Notes under the pieces: model-generated | Databases searched by the model: none | Seen by the model: the letters and a program-made list of their open reading frames with translations, nothing else | What the model was told of the DNA's origin: nothing | Source of the DNA: Chryseobacterium sp. SORGH_AS_0447 | Lineage (GTDB): Bacteria; Bacteroidota; Bacteroidia; Flavobacteriales; Weeksellaceae | Direction: 5' to 3' | Length of the DNA stretch: 64,000 nucleotides | NCBI RefSeq assembly: GCF_030818695.1 | Contig: NZ_JAUTAR010000001.1 | Location: forward strand, 3,776,501 to 3,840,500 | Program-made: the position numbers and the translations under genes | Shown here: positions 9,255 to 16,998 of the stretch, one piece after another | Numbering within the stretch: position 1 is the stretch's first letter | Layout of the letters: each line of letters starts with the position of its first letter

Positions 9255-10397
9255 ATGCAAAAATTCAATCTCAAAAAAATAAAATCCATGTCGTCAGCAA
9301 CAGATTTTTTAGAACTGATCCAGAAATCCCGGAAAGGAAAATTCAAGATTTACATCGGGATGAGTGCCGGTGTGGGAAAGACCTTCCGGATGCTACAGGA
9401 AGCCCATGCCCTGTTGCGGAGCGGCATTGATGTGAAAATCGGTTATATCGAAACCCACGGACGGGAAGAAACGGTAGCCCTTACAGCCGGCATTCCTGAA
9501 ATTCCGAGAAGATCTTCTTTCTATAAAGGAAAAAACCTGGAAGAGATGGACCTTCAGACGATCATTAATACTCATCCCGAAGTGGTGCTGGTGGATGAGC
9601 TGGCCCACGCCAATATTGAAGGTTCCAAAAATAAAAAAAGATGGCAGGATGTACTGGAAATTCTGGATAACGGGATCAATGTGATCAGCGCCATGAATAT
9701 CCAGCATATTGAAAGCCTGAATGAAGAGGTAAAAAAAATTACCGGCATCGAAGTTTCGGAACGAGTACCCGATAAAATACTGGCTTTGGCTGATGAAGTG
9801 GTGAATATCGACTTAACTGCTGATGAGCTGCTGACAAGGCTGAAGGAAGGAAAGATTTACAAGAAAGAAAAAATTCAGACCGCCCTGAGCAACTTTTTCC
9901 AGAGCGGGCACATCCTTCAGCTCCGCGAGCTGGCTTTAAAGGAAGTCGCCACCCATGTAGAAAGAAAGGTGGAGACTGAGATAAAGACCGAAAGCTTCAA
10001 ACCCGTAAAATTCCTCGCCTGCATCAGCAGCAACGAAAAAATTGCCAGGAACATCATCCGGAAAACCGCCAGGCTGGCCAGTTATTACAACAGTCCGTGG
10101 ACCGTACTCTATATCCAGAAACCTTCCGAAAACCCTGAAAAAATCGCCCTGAACAAGCAGCGTTTTTTAATTAATAATTTTAATTTAGCACAGGAATTGG
10201 GCGCCAAGGTGGTCCGGTTGAAAGACAGCAGCGTTCATAACGGCATTCTGAATTATGTGACTGAACATAATATGACCACTGTCTGTATCGGAAAGCCTCA
10301 CGAGAACCTGTTGCAAAGGATTTTCGGGTACAGCTGGGTGTATGCGCTGATGAACCGGCTGAATGAACGACAGGTGGATATTATTATTTTATCTTAG
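9255..10397 (+). CDS. kdpD: Stand-alone KdpD sensor domain (KdpD + Usp), no kinase part
   Basis: 380 residues equal to the cytoplasmic N-terminal half of KdpD. It has the KdpD domain with Walker A GMSAGVGKT, a Walker B-like VVLVDELAH and the family segment MNIQHIESLN, followed by a universal-stress-protein-like domain (about residues 250-380). The membrane helices and kinase of full-length KdpD (about 900 residues) are missing; the kinase is a separate gene six bases downstream. In other bacteria this region senses ionic conditions and, in some, cyclic di-AMP. It may control the neighbouring kinase. An alternative start is the ATG at 9288. Confidence 0.9.
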   Translation: MQKFNLKKIKSMSSATDFLELIQKSRKGKFKIYIGMSAGVGKTFRMLQEAHALLRSGIDVKIGYIETHGREETVALTAGIPEIPRRSSFYKGKNLEEMDLQTIINTHPEVVLVDELAHANIEGSKNKKRWQDVLEILDNGINVISAMNIQHIESLNEEVKKITGIEVSERVPDKILALADEVVNIDLTADELLTRLKEGKIYKKEKIQTALSNFFQSGHILQLRELALKEVATHVERKVETEIKTESFKPVKFLACISSNEKIARNIIRKTARLASYYNSPWTVLYIQKPSENPEKIALNKQRFLINNFNLAQELGAKVVRLKDSSVHNGILNYVTEHNMTTVCIGKPHENLLQRIFGYSWVYALMNRLNERQVDIIILS

Positions 10398-10403
10398 AAT
10401 ACA

Positions 10404-12119
10404 ATGAAACTTAAAACAAAGCTCACCCTGGGCGTAGGTCTTTTATTCGTACTGATCGTTTTGCTATCGGTCATCGGTACCGTATATATCAACAAATTGA
10501 AATCGGATACGGAAAAAATCCTCAATGCCAATTACAACAGTATCGAATTCTCCAAAAATATGCTGCTGGCTTTGGATAAAATACAGACCGACAGTACGGT
10601 AGCCGTTAAAGACTTTCAGAAAAATACGGCCTTGCAGGAAAAAAACTTAACGGAATTCGGAGAAAAGGAAGCCACGCAAAATCTTAATTTACATTTTAAA
10701 AGCTATCTTCAGCAGCCGACAGCCGAAAAGGAAAAGCTGATCCGTGAAGATCTGGTGACCATCATGTCGCTGAATATGAAAGGGATTGAGCGTAAAAGCG
10801 ATATCGCCATCATCACCGCCGGAAATGCCACATTCTGGATTGCCTGCCTGGGAACGGTTTGCTTCTTAATTGCCGCTGTATTACTGTTCAATCTTCCGCA
10901 GACCATTGCAGAACCGATTCGGCAGCTTACGTTCAGCATCCGGCAGATCGCCAATAAAAATTATAGTGAAAGGGTGCATTTTAAAGGGAGCGAAGAATTT
11001 AATGACCTTGCCCATTCCTTCAACGTGATGGCGGAAAAGCTTCAGGAATACGAAAGCAGCAGCCTTTCGGAACAGCTGATGGATAAAAAGCGGATCGAGA
11101 CCCTGGTGAACAATATGCATGATGCCGTTATTGGGCTGGACGAAAACCACTTCATCTATATGATCAATGATGAAGCTTTGAAGATCACCGGGCTGAATAA
11201 GGACGATATCATTGGAAAAACCGCGCATGAAGTGGCCGTCAACAATGATCTGATCCGGGAATTGCTGAAAAATGTAGATACTCCGGTAAAAGAGCCGATT
11301 AAGATTGTTTCCGATAACAAGGAAAATTATTTTGAGCAGGACATCATTCCGATTAATATTGTGAAAACAGGTGAAAAAGAGAGAAAATACATTGGCAGGG
11401 TTATTCTTCTCAGGAATATTACGCCTTTCAAAGAATTGGATTTTGCCAAAACCAATTTCATCGCCACGATCTCCCACGAGCTTAAAACTCCTATTTCTGC
11501 GATAAAAATGGGTGTACAGCTCTTAGAAAATCAGAAATTCGGGGAACTGAACGAACAGCAGCAGGAACTGCTGAAGAGCATCAACGAAGACGGGCAAAGG
11601 CTGCTCGACATCACTGGCGAACTCCTCAATTTATCCCAGGTGGAAACGGGAAACATCCGCCTGAATATTGAAAACTGCCAGCCGAAAGAAATGGTGGCTG
11701 CTGCCGTTAAAAATGTGGAAAAACTGGCCGAACAGAAAAACATTTCCATCATACCTCACTTTCTTATTGATGATCAGGATCTTGTCCTGGCCGATTTCGA
11801 CAAAACCGTCTGGGTGATGAATAATTTCCTGAGCAATGCCATCAAGCATTCCTTCCAGGATGAAAGCATCCGGATTGCCGTGGAAAAAGCGGGATCGAAA
11901 ATCAGATTCAGCATCACCGATACCGGAAAGGGAATCGATGAAAAATACCACCGCCAGGTTTTTGACCGCTACTTCCAGGTTCCGGGCGAACACCAGAACG
12001 GCACCGGCCTCGGACTGGCCATTTCCAAGAATTTCATCGAAAAACAGCATGGCGAAATCGGCGTGAAAAGTTCACCGAATCAAGGAAGTACTTTTTATTT
12101 TTTACTTCCTTTGGTTTAA
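10404..12119 (+). CDS. HAMP-PAS sensor histidine kinase, KdpD partner
   Basis: A 571-residue membrane kinase: helix 1 (about 7-29), a short periplasmic segment, helix 2 (about 140-162), HAMP (about 163-215), a PAS domain (about 228-340), HisKA with the phosphorylated His in ATISHELKTP, and HATPase_c with N box NNFLSNAIKHS, G1 DTGKGI and G2 GTGLGLAI. It starts six bases after the KdpD half and so is surely co-expressed. It probably phosphorylates the NtrC-type regulator at 803-2128, giving a three-part Kdp signalling system. Confidence 0.92.
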   Translation: MKLKTKLTLGVGLLFVLIVLLSVIGTVYINKLKSDTEKILNANYNSIEFSKNMLLALDKIQTDSTVAVKDFQKNTALQEKNLTEFGEKEATQNLNLHFKSYLQQPTAEKEKLIREDLVTIMSLNMKGIERKSDIAIITAGNATFWIACLGTVCFLIAAVLLFNLPQTIAEPIRQLTFSIRQIANKNYSERVHFKGSEEFNDLAHSFNVMAEKLQEYESSSLSEQLMDKKRIETLVNNMHDAVIGLDENHFIYMINDEALKITGLNKDDIIGKTAHEVAVNNDLIRELLKNVDTPVKEPIKIVSDNKENYFEQDIIPINIVKTGEKERKYIGRVILLRNITPFKELDFAKTNFIATISHELKTPISAIKMGVQLLENQKFGELNEQQQELLKSINEDGQRLLDITGELLNLSQVETGNIRLNIENCQPKEMVAAAVKNVEKLAEQKNISIIPHFLIDDQDLVLADFDKTVWVMNNFLSNAIKHSFQDESIRIAVEKAGSKIRFSITDTGKGIDEKYHRQVFDRYFQVPGEHQNGTGLGLAISKNFIEKQHGEIGVKSSPNQGSTFYFLLPLV

Positions 12120-12129
12120 ATAATTTTTT

Positions 12130-12137
12130 TACATTTG
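12130..12137 (+). promoter_or_regulatory. -7 promoter box of the toxin-antitoxin operon
   Basis: TACATTTG fits TAnnTTTG exactly and lies 16 bases before the antitoxin ATG. A TTG at 12111-12113 could serve as the -33 element, though the 16-base spacer is short. Confidence 0.55.
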
Positions 12138-12153
12138 ATATAAATTCAAACAG

Positions 12154-12390
12154 ATGAATACATCAGATTTAAAAATTGATTTGATTCAGAGAATTGCACA
12201 GCTGAAAGAACCGGGAATTATTGCAGAGCTTCAGAAGCTTTTGGATTTTGAACTAGCGTCCGGTGATTATATTCTTACCAATTCCCAAAAAGACCGTATT
12301 GCAGAAGGGCAGGAAGAATATAAAAACTCTGCGTTTCTTACTGATGATCAAGCTAACCAGGATATTGAGCAATGGTTAAAAGAAAAATAA
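12154..12390 (+). CDS. Antitoxin of a RelE/ParE-type module
   Basis: A 78-residue acidic protein with the pattern common to Bacteroidetes addiction-module antitoxins: an N-terminal helical segment (LKIDLIQRIAQL), a middle LTxxQKDRIAEGQEEY-like stretch and the ending WLKEK. It should bind and neutralise the toxin encoded by the overlapping downstream gene and repress the operon. The gene overlaps the toxin start by 19 bases, which supports the pairing. Confidence 0.8.
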   Translation: MNTSDLKIDLIQRIAQLKEPGIIAELQKLLDFELASGDYILTNSQKDRIAEGQEEYKNSAFLTDDQANQDIEQWLKEK

Positions 12391-12662
12391 TATGGACGAA
12401 AAAGGCACAAACTGAAAGAAAGGATATTCTTGAGTACTGGATTATCCGGAACCGGTCTAAAACGTTCAGCATCAAACTTAATAAACTTATTATAAGTACA
12501 CTTCAGTTACTCACTGAAAACCCTAAGATAGGAAGAAAAACTGATTACGGTGATGTACGGGTAAAAATAGTTCGTAATTACTTGATATTTTATGAGTTTT
12601 CTGATTCAGAATTGGTTGTACTCTCTATTTGGGACTGTAGAAAGGATGAGCAGACTTTCTAA
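12372..12662 (+). CDS. RelE/ParE-superfamily toxin
   Basis: A 96-residue basic protein with the RelE/ParE fold pattern: IIWTKKAQTERKDILEYW at the N-terminus, a central NPKIGRKT segment, then VRVKIVRNYLIFYEFSDSELVVLSIWDCRKD. Members are either ribosome-dependent mRNA endonucleases or gyrase poisons, and sequence alone does not decide which. It is translationally coupled to the antitoxin. The surrounding 12.1-13.7 kb is visibly AT-rich compared with the kdp genes, consistent with acquisition. Confidence 0.82.
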   Translation: MVKRKIIWTKKAQTERKDILEYWIIRNRSKTFSIKLNKLIISTLQLLTENPKIGRKTDYGDVRVKIVRNYLIFYEFSDSELVVLSIWDCRKDEQTF

Positions 12663-12695
12663 TATGAAAATTCATGAACCCCATAAAACTAATAC

Positions 12696-13175
12696 ATGTC
12701 TGAGAACATTCTCCCCTACTTTTTTATCGTGCTTTTCATATTTGCCATTGGTAAAACCATTTACTATTTTGTAGAGAAAAATAAAATTGTTGAAACCTGT
12801 AAACTCGCGGATACTGTTGAACTGAAAAATATAAGTGGTACTATTTTTACCAATGAAGGAACGTTTAAGAAAAAATATGAGTGGTGTTCTTTTGATATTC
12901 TGATCAATGACAACTCCATATTCTTATTTTCAAAAGGCTTTAGCGTGATTCCGTTTCGGGTGATTAATCTTTTGTTTTCCAATTCAGACAGAAAAAATAC
13001 CAGAAAGCCTACCTTGCTACGAGAATATAAAATCAGTTCAAATCAGATAAAGCTTGTTTATTATCCTGAATACCTTAACGCAAGAAGCCGAACGATAACA
13101 TTGCATAACCTTAATACCGAACAGGTTTCCTTGTTTGAAAACCTATTGGAAGGCAGAAGCAGAAGATTTTATTAA
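12696..13175 (+). CDS. Membrane-anchored protein of unknown function
   Basis: 159 residues with one N-terminal membrane helix (about 6-24: LPYFFIVLFIFAIGKTIYYF) and a soluble part with alternating hydrophobic beta-like segments (SFDILINDNSIFLFSKGF, QIKLVYYPEYL) resembling a PH-like fold. No family is recognised. It is AT-rich and is followed by a gene of similar build. Confidence 0.6.
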   Translation: MSENILPYFFIVLFIFAIGKTIYYFVEKNKIVETCKLADTVELKNISGTIFTNEGTFKKKYEWCSFDILINDNSIFLFSKGFSVIPFRVINLLFSNSDRKNTRKPTLLREYKISSNQIKLVYYPEYLNARSRTITLHNLNTEQVSLFENLLEGRSRRFY

Positions 13176-13225
13176 TATGAAAGCGAAATTTATTAAGATC
13201 CAAATCGTTCTAGTAATATAATTTT

Positions 13226-13714
13226 ATGAATGAAATCCATTTCTTTTCAAACAAATTAAAAAGTACATTCCTCCTCATTCTATCCTCTGTTTTTGTTTAT
13301 CTATTTATTCATTTCTATGAAAAAGTCACATATAACAGTTTATTCGTCATAATGATAAGCCATTTTGGATTTCTGCTTTTTTCTTTTGGAATAATCTATT
13401 CCGTACTGCTTTTATGTCGCAGAAAGCCATTGCTTACGATTAATAATGTTGAAATTATTATTTTTGATCCCCTTATAAAACCAACATATGTACCGTTTAA
13501 AAATATAGCAAGTTTTTATATAACTTCAAATTCTTACAGAGGGATTAAAACTTCAGAGCAAATAAATATTGTGATGAAAAAAAATAAATTGACTGCTGGT
13601 ACTTTTTCACCATTTGAGAATGTCAAATATGCAATACAAACTAATTTATTAAATATTAAGACAAAAAAATTAATTGTAATTCTGAACTCCTACCTGAAAA
13701 ATAATAATACCTAG
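13226..13714 (+). CDS. Two-helix membrane protein, PH-like, weakly STM3941-like
   Basis: 162 residues with two membrane helices (about 11-28 and 38-62) followed by a cytoplasmic domain containing LTINNVEIIIFDP...YVPFKNIASFYI, the layout seen in STM3941-family and other bacterial PH-like proteins (compare the clearer member at 51245-51769). It may belong to the immunity or stress-type membrane proteins common in such regions; function unknown. Confidence 0.6.
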   Translation: MNEIHFFSNKLKSTFLLILSSVFVYLFIHFYEKVTYNSLFVIMISHFGFLLFSFGIIYSVLLLCRRKPLLTINNVEIIIFDPLIKPTYVPFKNIASFYITSNSYRGIKTSEQINIVMKKNKLTAGTFSPFENVKYAIQTNLLNIKTKKLIVILNSYLKNNNT

Positions 13715-13720
13715 TAAAAA

Positions 13721-14272
13721 ATGAAACCCACCTTCTTTCATACTCCTCAGGAATTCCGCCAATGGCTCGAGAAAAACCATCAGACCGAAAAGGAACTACT
13801 GGTCGGCTTTTATAAAGTCGGAACCGGGAAAACTTCAATGACCTGGCCGGAATCGGTGGACCAGGCTTTATGCTTCGGGTGGATTGACGGGGTGAGAAGA
13901 TCAATTGATGAGGAAAGCTATAGCATCCGGTTTACCCCCAGAAAACCGACCAGCATCTGGAGTGCCGTCAATATCCGGAAAATGGAAGAACTGACCACCA
14001 CCGGACTGATGACTGAAGCCGGCCTGAAAGCTTTTGCCTTACGAAAAGAAGAAAGATCGGCGGTGTATTCCCATGAAAAAGAACCCGCTGTACTCGATCC
14101 GGCATTTGAAAAACAGTTTAAGGCCAACAAAAAGGCCTGGGATTTTTTCATCAATCAGGCTCCGTCCTATCAAAAAGTAGTGCTGCATTGGATTATGGGC
14201 GCGAAACAGGAGAAAACGAGAGTTTCGAGGCTTGAAAAGACCATCCGGGAAAGTGAAATGGGAAAAGGGTAA
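13721..14272 (+). CDS. YdeI/OmpD-associated family protein
   Basis: 183 residues. The signature of the family is clear: FHTPQEFRQWLEKNH, the GFYKVGTGK segment, SVDQALCFGWIDGVRRSIDEESYSIRFTPRKPTSIWSAVN, and a C-terminal region ending in a helical RLEKTIRE segment. Members are small cytoplasmic proteins loosely linked to antimicrobial-peptide tolerance; the biochemistry is not settled. It starts at the ATG six bases after the preceding stop. Confidence 0.85.
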   Translation: MKPTFFHTPQEFRQWLEKNHQTEKELLVGFYKVGTGKTSMTWPESVDQALCFGWIDGVRRSIDEESYSIRFTPRKPTSIWSAVNIRKMEELTTTGLMTEAGLKAFALRKEERSAVYSHEKEPAVLDPAFEKQFKANKKAWDFFINQAPSYQKVVLHWIMGAKQEKTRVSRLEKTIRESEMGKG

Positions 14273-14364
14273 TGTAATGAGTGTTTTATGATGTGGCTGG
14301 TAACGTAATTCTTGATAGCTTCTTTTCCTTAAGAATACTGCTTTATAATTCCAGTTATCGGATT

Positions 14365-14397
14365 AAACCTCATAGGTTTTGAAAACCTATGAGGTTT
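14365..14397. repeat. Perfect palindrome, 16-bp arms
   Basis: AAACCTCATAGGTTTT, one G, then the exact complement AAAACCTATGAGGTTT. It lies between the YdeI-family gene and the Imm22 gene. It could terminate the upstream transcript but lacks a following T-run. The sequence type is familiar as a dispersed intergenic palindrome in Bacteroidetes. Confidence 0.75.
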
Positions 14398-14468
14398 ATA
14401 AGACCCCAAGCCTCCCGTATCCTTGATAATTTCAGAAAAATTACCGTCCATTTTTTCTCAGATTATCA

Positions 14469-14476
14469 TACCTTTG
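14469..14476 (+). promoter_or_regulatory. -7 promoter box of the Imm22-type gene
   Basis: TACCTTTG is an exact TAnnTTTG match, 27 bases before the ATG at 14504. Confidence 0.5.
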
Positions 14477-14503
14477 AACCTTTAATTCAGAAAAAAAGAA
14501 CCA

Positions 14504-14902
14504 ATGAATACGGATACATTAGATTTTTGGGTAGGAAATTTTCAGAGTGAGGAAGATTTTTATGATTTTGTAGAGGAAGATGAGAACTATTATCTTCTGG
14601 AAGAATCCGATGACATCCATATTTCAAAATTTGCAGCTTCGCAGGATACGGTGTGGCTGGAACATGACTTTGTAGAATATGGTTTTGAGGCCGGAAACCG
14701 TACGATTTACGAAAAGTTCGCCGATTATTCTTTTGCCGAGCAATGGCTCCCGATCCTGGTGAACCGGCTGAATGAAATCAATCTGAAATTTGAGGTAAAC
14801 TGCATTATCTTTTTAAACAGCGGACAGGTTCCGAAGCCGGTTTCCGTGGAGGACGACTTTTTCTCGCTGGCTTACGTGGGCGGGATTGAATTCAGTGTCT
14901 AA
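14504..14902 (+). CDS. Immunity protein, Imm22-like
   Basis: A 132-residue very acidic cytoplasmic protein opening with FWVGNFQSEEDFYDFVEED, the pattern of the Imm22 family of polymorphic-toxin immunity proteins (x-W-x-G-x-F-x-S-x-E-E near the N-terminus). No toxin gene is adjacent, so it would be an orphan protecting against toxins of neighbouring cells. It has its own promoter. Confidence 0.7.
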   Translation: MNTDTLDFWVGNFQSEEDFYDFVEEDENYYLLEESDDIHISKFAASQDTVWLEHDFVEYGFEAGNRTIYEKFADYSFAEQWLPILVNRLNEINLKFEVNCIIFLNSGQVPKPVSVEDDFFSLAYVGGIEFSV

Positions 14903-15052
14903 AAAGGCCGTGGATGATGTCAGAACTTTGATAGTTCTGTGATATTCTATGAAGATAGAAGTTTTTATAAGTTACCGAGAGTAAAGCGAAAATTATTATC
15001 AAATTAATTTTATCTGAATTCAAAATAATACTTTACAGAACAGGAGATTGTG

Positions 15053-15060
15053 TATTTTTG
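15053..15060 (+). promoter_or_regulatory. -7 promoter box of the PP2C-like gene
   Basis: TATTTTTG fits TAnnTTTG and lies only seven bases before the ATG at 15068, so the mRNA would have almost no leader. It rules against the in-frame start at 15050. Confidence 0.5.
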
Positions 15061-15067
15061 CTGTACC

Positions 15068-15820
15068 ATGAATATCTACTCTGCACTGCAAATCGGCGAC
15101 TACCACCTCAACCACTGTGAAGATTTCCTGATTACCAAATCCATTGGAAGCCATAAAATACTCTGTGCCGTAATGGATGGCTGTTCGACTGCGATGGAAA
15201 GCCAGTTTGCTTCTGCCCTTACCGGAAAAATCCTCCGCAAAATCTGTACAGGCAAAAGTTATGAAGAAATGTATTGCAAGAATGGCCAAAATCCTCTCGA
15301 AGAAGAACTGAAGGATATCCTGAAACATCTTTTTAACGAAATGGCTGCTGTAAAAAATGCATTGCTTTTGGATGAAAAGGAACTGCTGACTACACTGATT
15401 CTTCTTCTGTACGATCAAAAAGAAAATCAGGGAATGGTCTTGTGCATAGGAGACGGATTGGTCTGCATCAACGGAAAAATCACTGAATTTGAAAACGGAA
15501 ATAAACCTGATTATTTTGCCTATCATCTTAAAGAAGATTTCGAAGATTGGTATCAAAATCAGACTCAGATCATTACTTTTACTGACCTTCAGGACGTTTC
15601 CATTGCCACCGATGGCATCGATACATTTTCTAGAGTGATTAGAACAAGTACAGAGGAAAACATTCATCCGGTTGATTATCTTTGTATTAACAATGAATAT
15701 CATGATTCCGGGGAAATGCTTTTCCGGAAATTAAAGAAACTGGAGCATCATTATGGAATGAAACCAACGGATGATCTGGCTGTAATAAGAGTGATAAATC
15801 CTAAAAAATTTAATGGATGA
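15068..15820 (+). CDS. PP2C-family serine/threonine phosphatase-like protein
   Basis: 250 residues with the PP2C metal-binding pattern in degenerate but recognisable form: an acidic residue in NHCEDF, CAVMDGCS (usual V-x-D-G-x-G), ELLTTLILLLYD, CIGDG, SIATDGIDTF and the C-terminal DDLAVIRV. It probably removes phosphate from Ser/Thr on proteins. It is coupled to the next gene by an ATGA overlap. Which kinase it opposes is unknown; none is nearby. Confidence 0.75.
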   Translation: MNIYSALQIGDYHLNHCEDFLITKSIGSHKILCAVMDGCSTAMESQFASALTGKILRKICTGKSYEEMYCKNGQNPLEEELKDILKHLFNEMAAVKNALLLDEKELLTTLILLLYDQKENQGMVLCIGDGLVCINGKITEFENGNKPDYFAYHLKEDFEDWYQNQTQIITFTDLQDVSIATDGIDTFSRVIRTSTEENIHPVDYLCINNEYHDSGEMLFRKLKKLEHHYGMKPTDDLAVIRVINPKKFNG

Positions 15821-16425
15821 TTTCAAAAAAATTGCTTATTATCAACGGTCTTGTCTTGACGATGGTTTTCTGTTCCTATATTTTAGGAATTGCTCTTCTT
15901 AACTATCCTTGGTATATGAGCTTTTGGAACTATGTTCAGTGGAATGACATTCTCTATCTTCTTATCACATTAGCATTTCTGGCATTGATTTCATGGATGA
16001 TCAGCACGCTGAAAATTAAAAATCTTACTGCCAAGAATCGGTTTCTTTTAGTTTACATCATATTATGCAGTTTTTTATCTGGTTATTTTATCTATATTTC
16101 CATCGATTCTTACCTTTCAGCTGAAAAAGCAATTGTGCAGATTGAAAACGAATATATCCAGCAGGCTCAAAAAGATGTTAAGAATGGTCATATTATATTC
16201 AGGCATGCTGGCGGTTTTGCTATTCCAAATGAATGGGATGGAAAAATTGACAGTATTCACCAAAAGTATGGAATCCAATATCAGAATACCGGCTGCACAG
16301 TTGATGCTCTCGAAATAAAAGGTCAGGAAAAATACAAAGAGACCGTTCAGCCGTATCTTGAAAAAAGAAACGGAAAAGGCTGGGAAGAGAGAATGGAAAA
16401 AGAGATTAAGATGATAAACAATTAA
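15817..16425 (+). CDS. Membrane protein coupled to the PP2C-like gene
   Basis: 202 residues with three predicted membrane helices (about 6-24, 44-62, 77-96) and a mixed-charge C-terminal domain (IQIENEYIQQAQKDVKNG...). The start overlaps the phosphatase stop (ATGA), so the pair is translated together and probably works together. No family is recognised. Confidence 0.65.
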   Translation: MISKKLLIINGLVLTMVFCSYILGIALLNYPWYMSFWNYVQWNDILYLLITLAFLALISWMISTLKIKNLTAKNRFLLVYIILCSFLSGYFIYISIDSYLSAEKAIVQIENEYIQQAQKDVKNGHIIFRHAGGFAIPNEWDGKIDSIHQKYGIQYQNTGCTVDALEIKGQEKYKETVQPYLEKRNGKGWEERMEKEIKMINN

Positions 16426-16480
16426 TTTAAGAAGTGTATGATTTTACGAAAACCCGTAATTTTATGAAGAAGGTATAAGA

Positions 16481-16488
16481 TAAATTTG
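16481..16488 (+). promoter_or_regulatory. -7 promoter box of the SH3-type lipoprotein
   Basis: TAAATTTG, an exact TAnnTTTG match 22 bases before the ATG at 16510. Confidence 0.55.
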
Positions 16489-16509
16489 TCTTAATAAAAT
16501 AATTATACC

Positions 16510-16923
16510 ATGAATTTTAGAAGTTTACTTTTCTTTTTATCTGTTTTCCTGATCACAACTTCGTGCTCAACGAATTATTACACAGTACTCTTAAATGAAG
16601 ATGTAAAAATGTACAATTCCAGTGACTCTGCATCTGTAATAACGACAATACCTAAAGGAAGTCAGGTTTATCTTTCCTCTCAGCCTGATAAGAAAAACTA
16701 TAAAAGGATTAAATGGAAAGAATATTCCGGCTGGGCATACAATCCTTCTTACACAAAATACAGCAATTATACTGAAACAAGTTATCCAACTTCTACATAC
16801 TCTTCATACAGGTCAAGCAGGTCATCATCATCCGGCGGATCAGTTCATGTAAAAGGATATACTCGAAAAGACGGAACTTATGTAAAGCCACACACCAGAA
16901 GTTCTCCCTCAAGAAGAAGATAA
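16510..16923 (+). CDS. Lipoprotein with SH3-like domain and basic C-terminal motif
   Basis: A 137-residue protein with a lipoprotein signal (LITTSC, Cys19) followed by a bacterial SH3-like domain (MYNSSDSASVITTIPKGSQVYLSS...GWAY), a Tyr/Ser-rich linker and a C-terminal VHVKGYTRKDGTYVKPHTRS motif, which matches the small basic adaptor domain first named from chlorella viruses. It is likely anchored in the envelope and may bind cell-wall material; the role is unknown. Confidence 0.75.
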   Translation: MNFRSLLFFLSVFLITTSCSTNYYTVLLNEDVKMYNSSDSASVITTIPKGSQVYLSSQPDKKNYKRIKWKEYSGWAYNPSYTKYSNYTETSYPTSTYSSYRSSRSSSSGGSVHVKGYTRKDGTYVKPHTRSSPSRRR

Positions 16924-16926
16924 AAT

Positions 16927-16979
16927 AAAAATGCTTCGGCTTTATTCCAGATATTATGGAATGAAAGCCGAAGCATTTG
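16927..16979. terminator. Bidirectional terminator between the lipoprotein gene and polA
   Basis: AAAATGCTTCGGCTTT pairs with AAAGCCGAAGCATTT around a 21-base loop, flanked by A/T runs on both sides. It lies between two convergent genes and can stop both transcripts. Confidence 0.75.
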
Positions 16980-16998
16980 ATTTGTTTAATGTAGTTTA

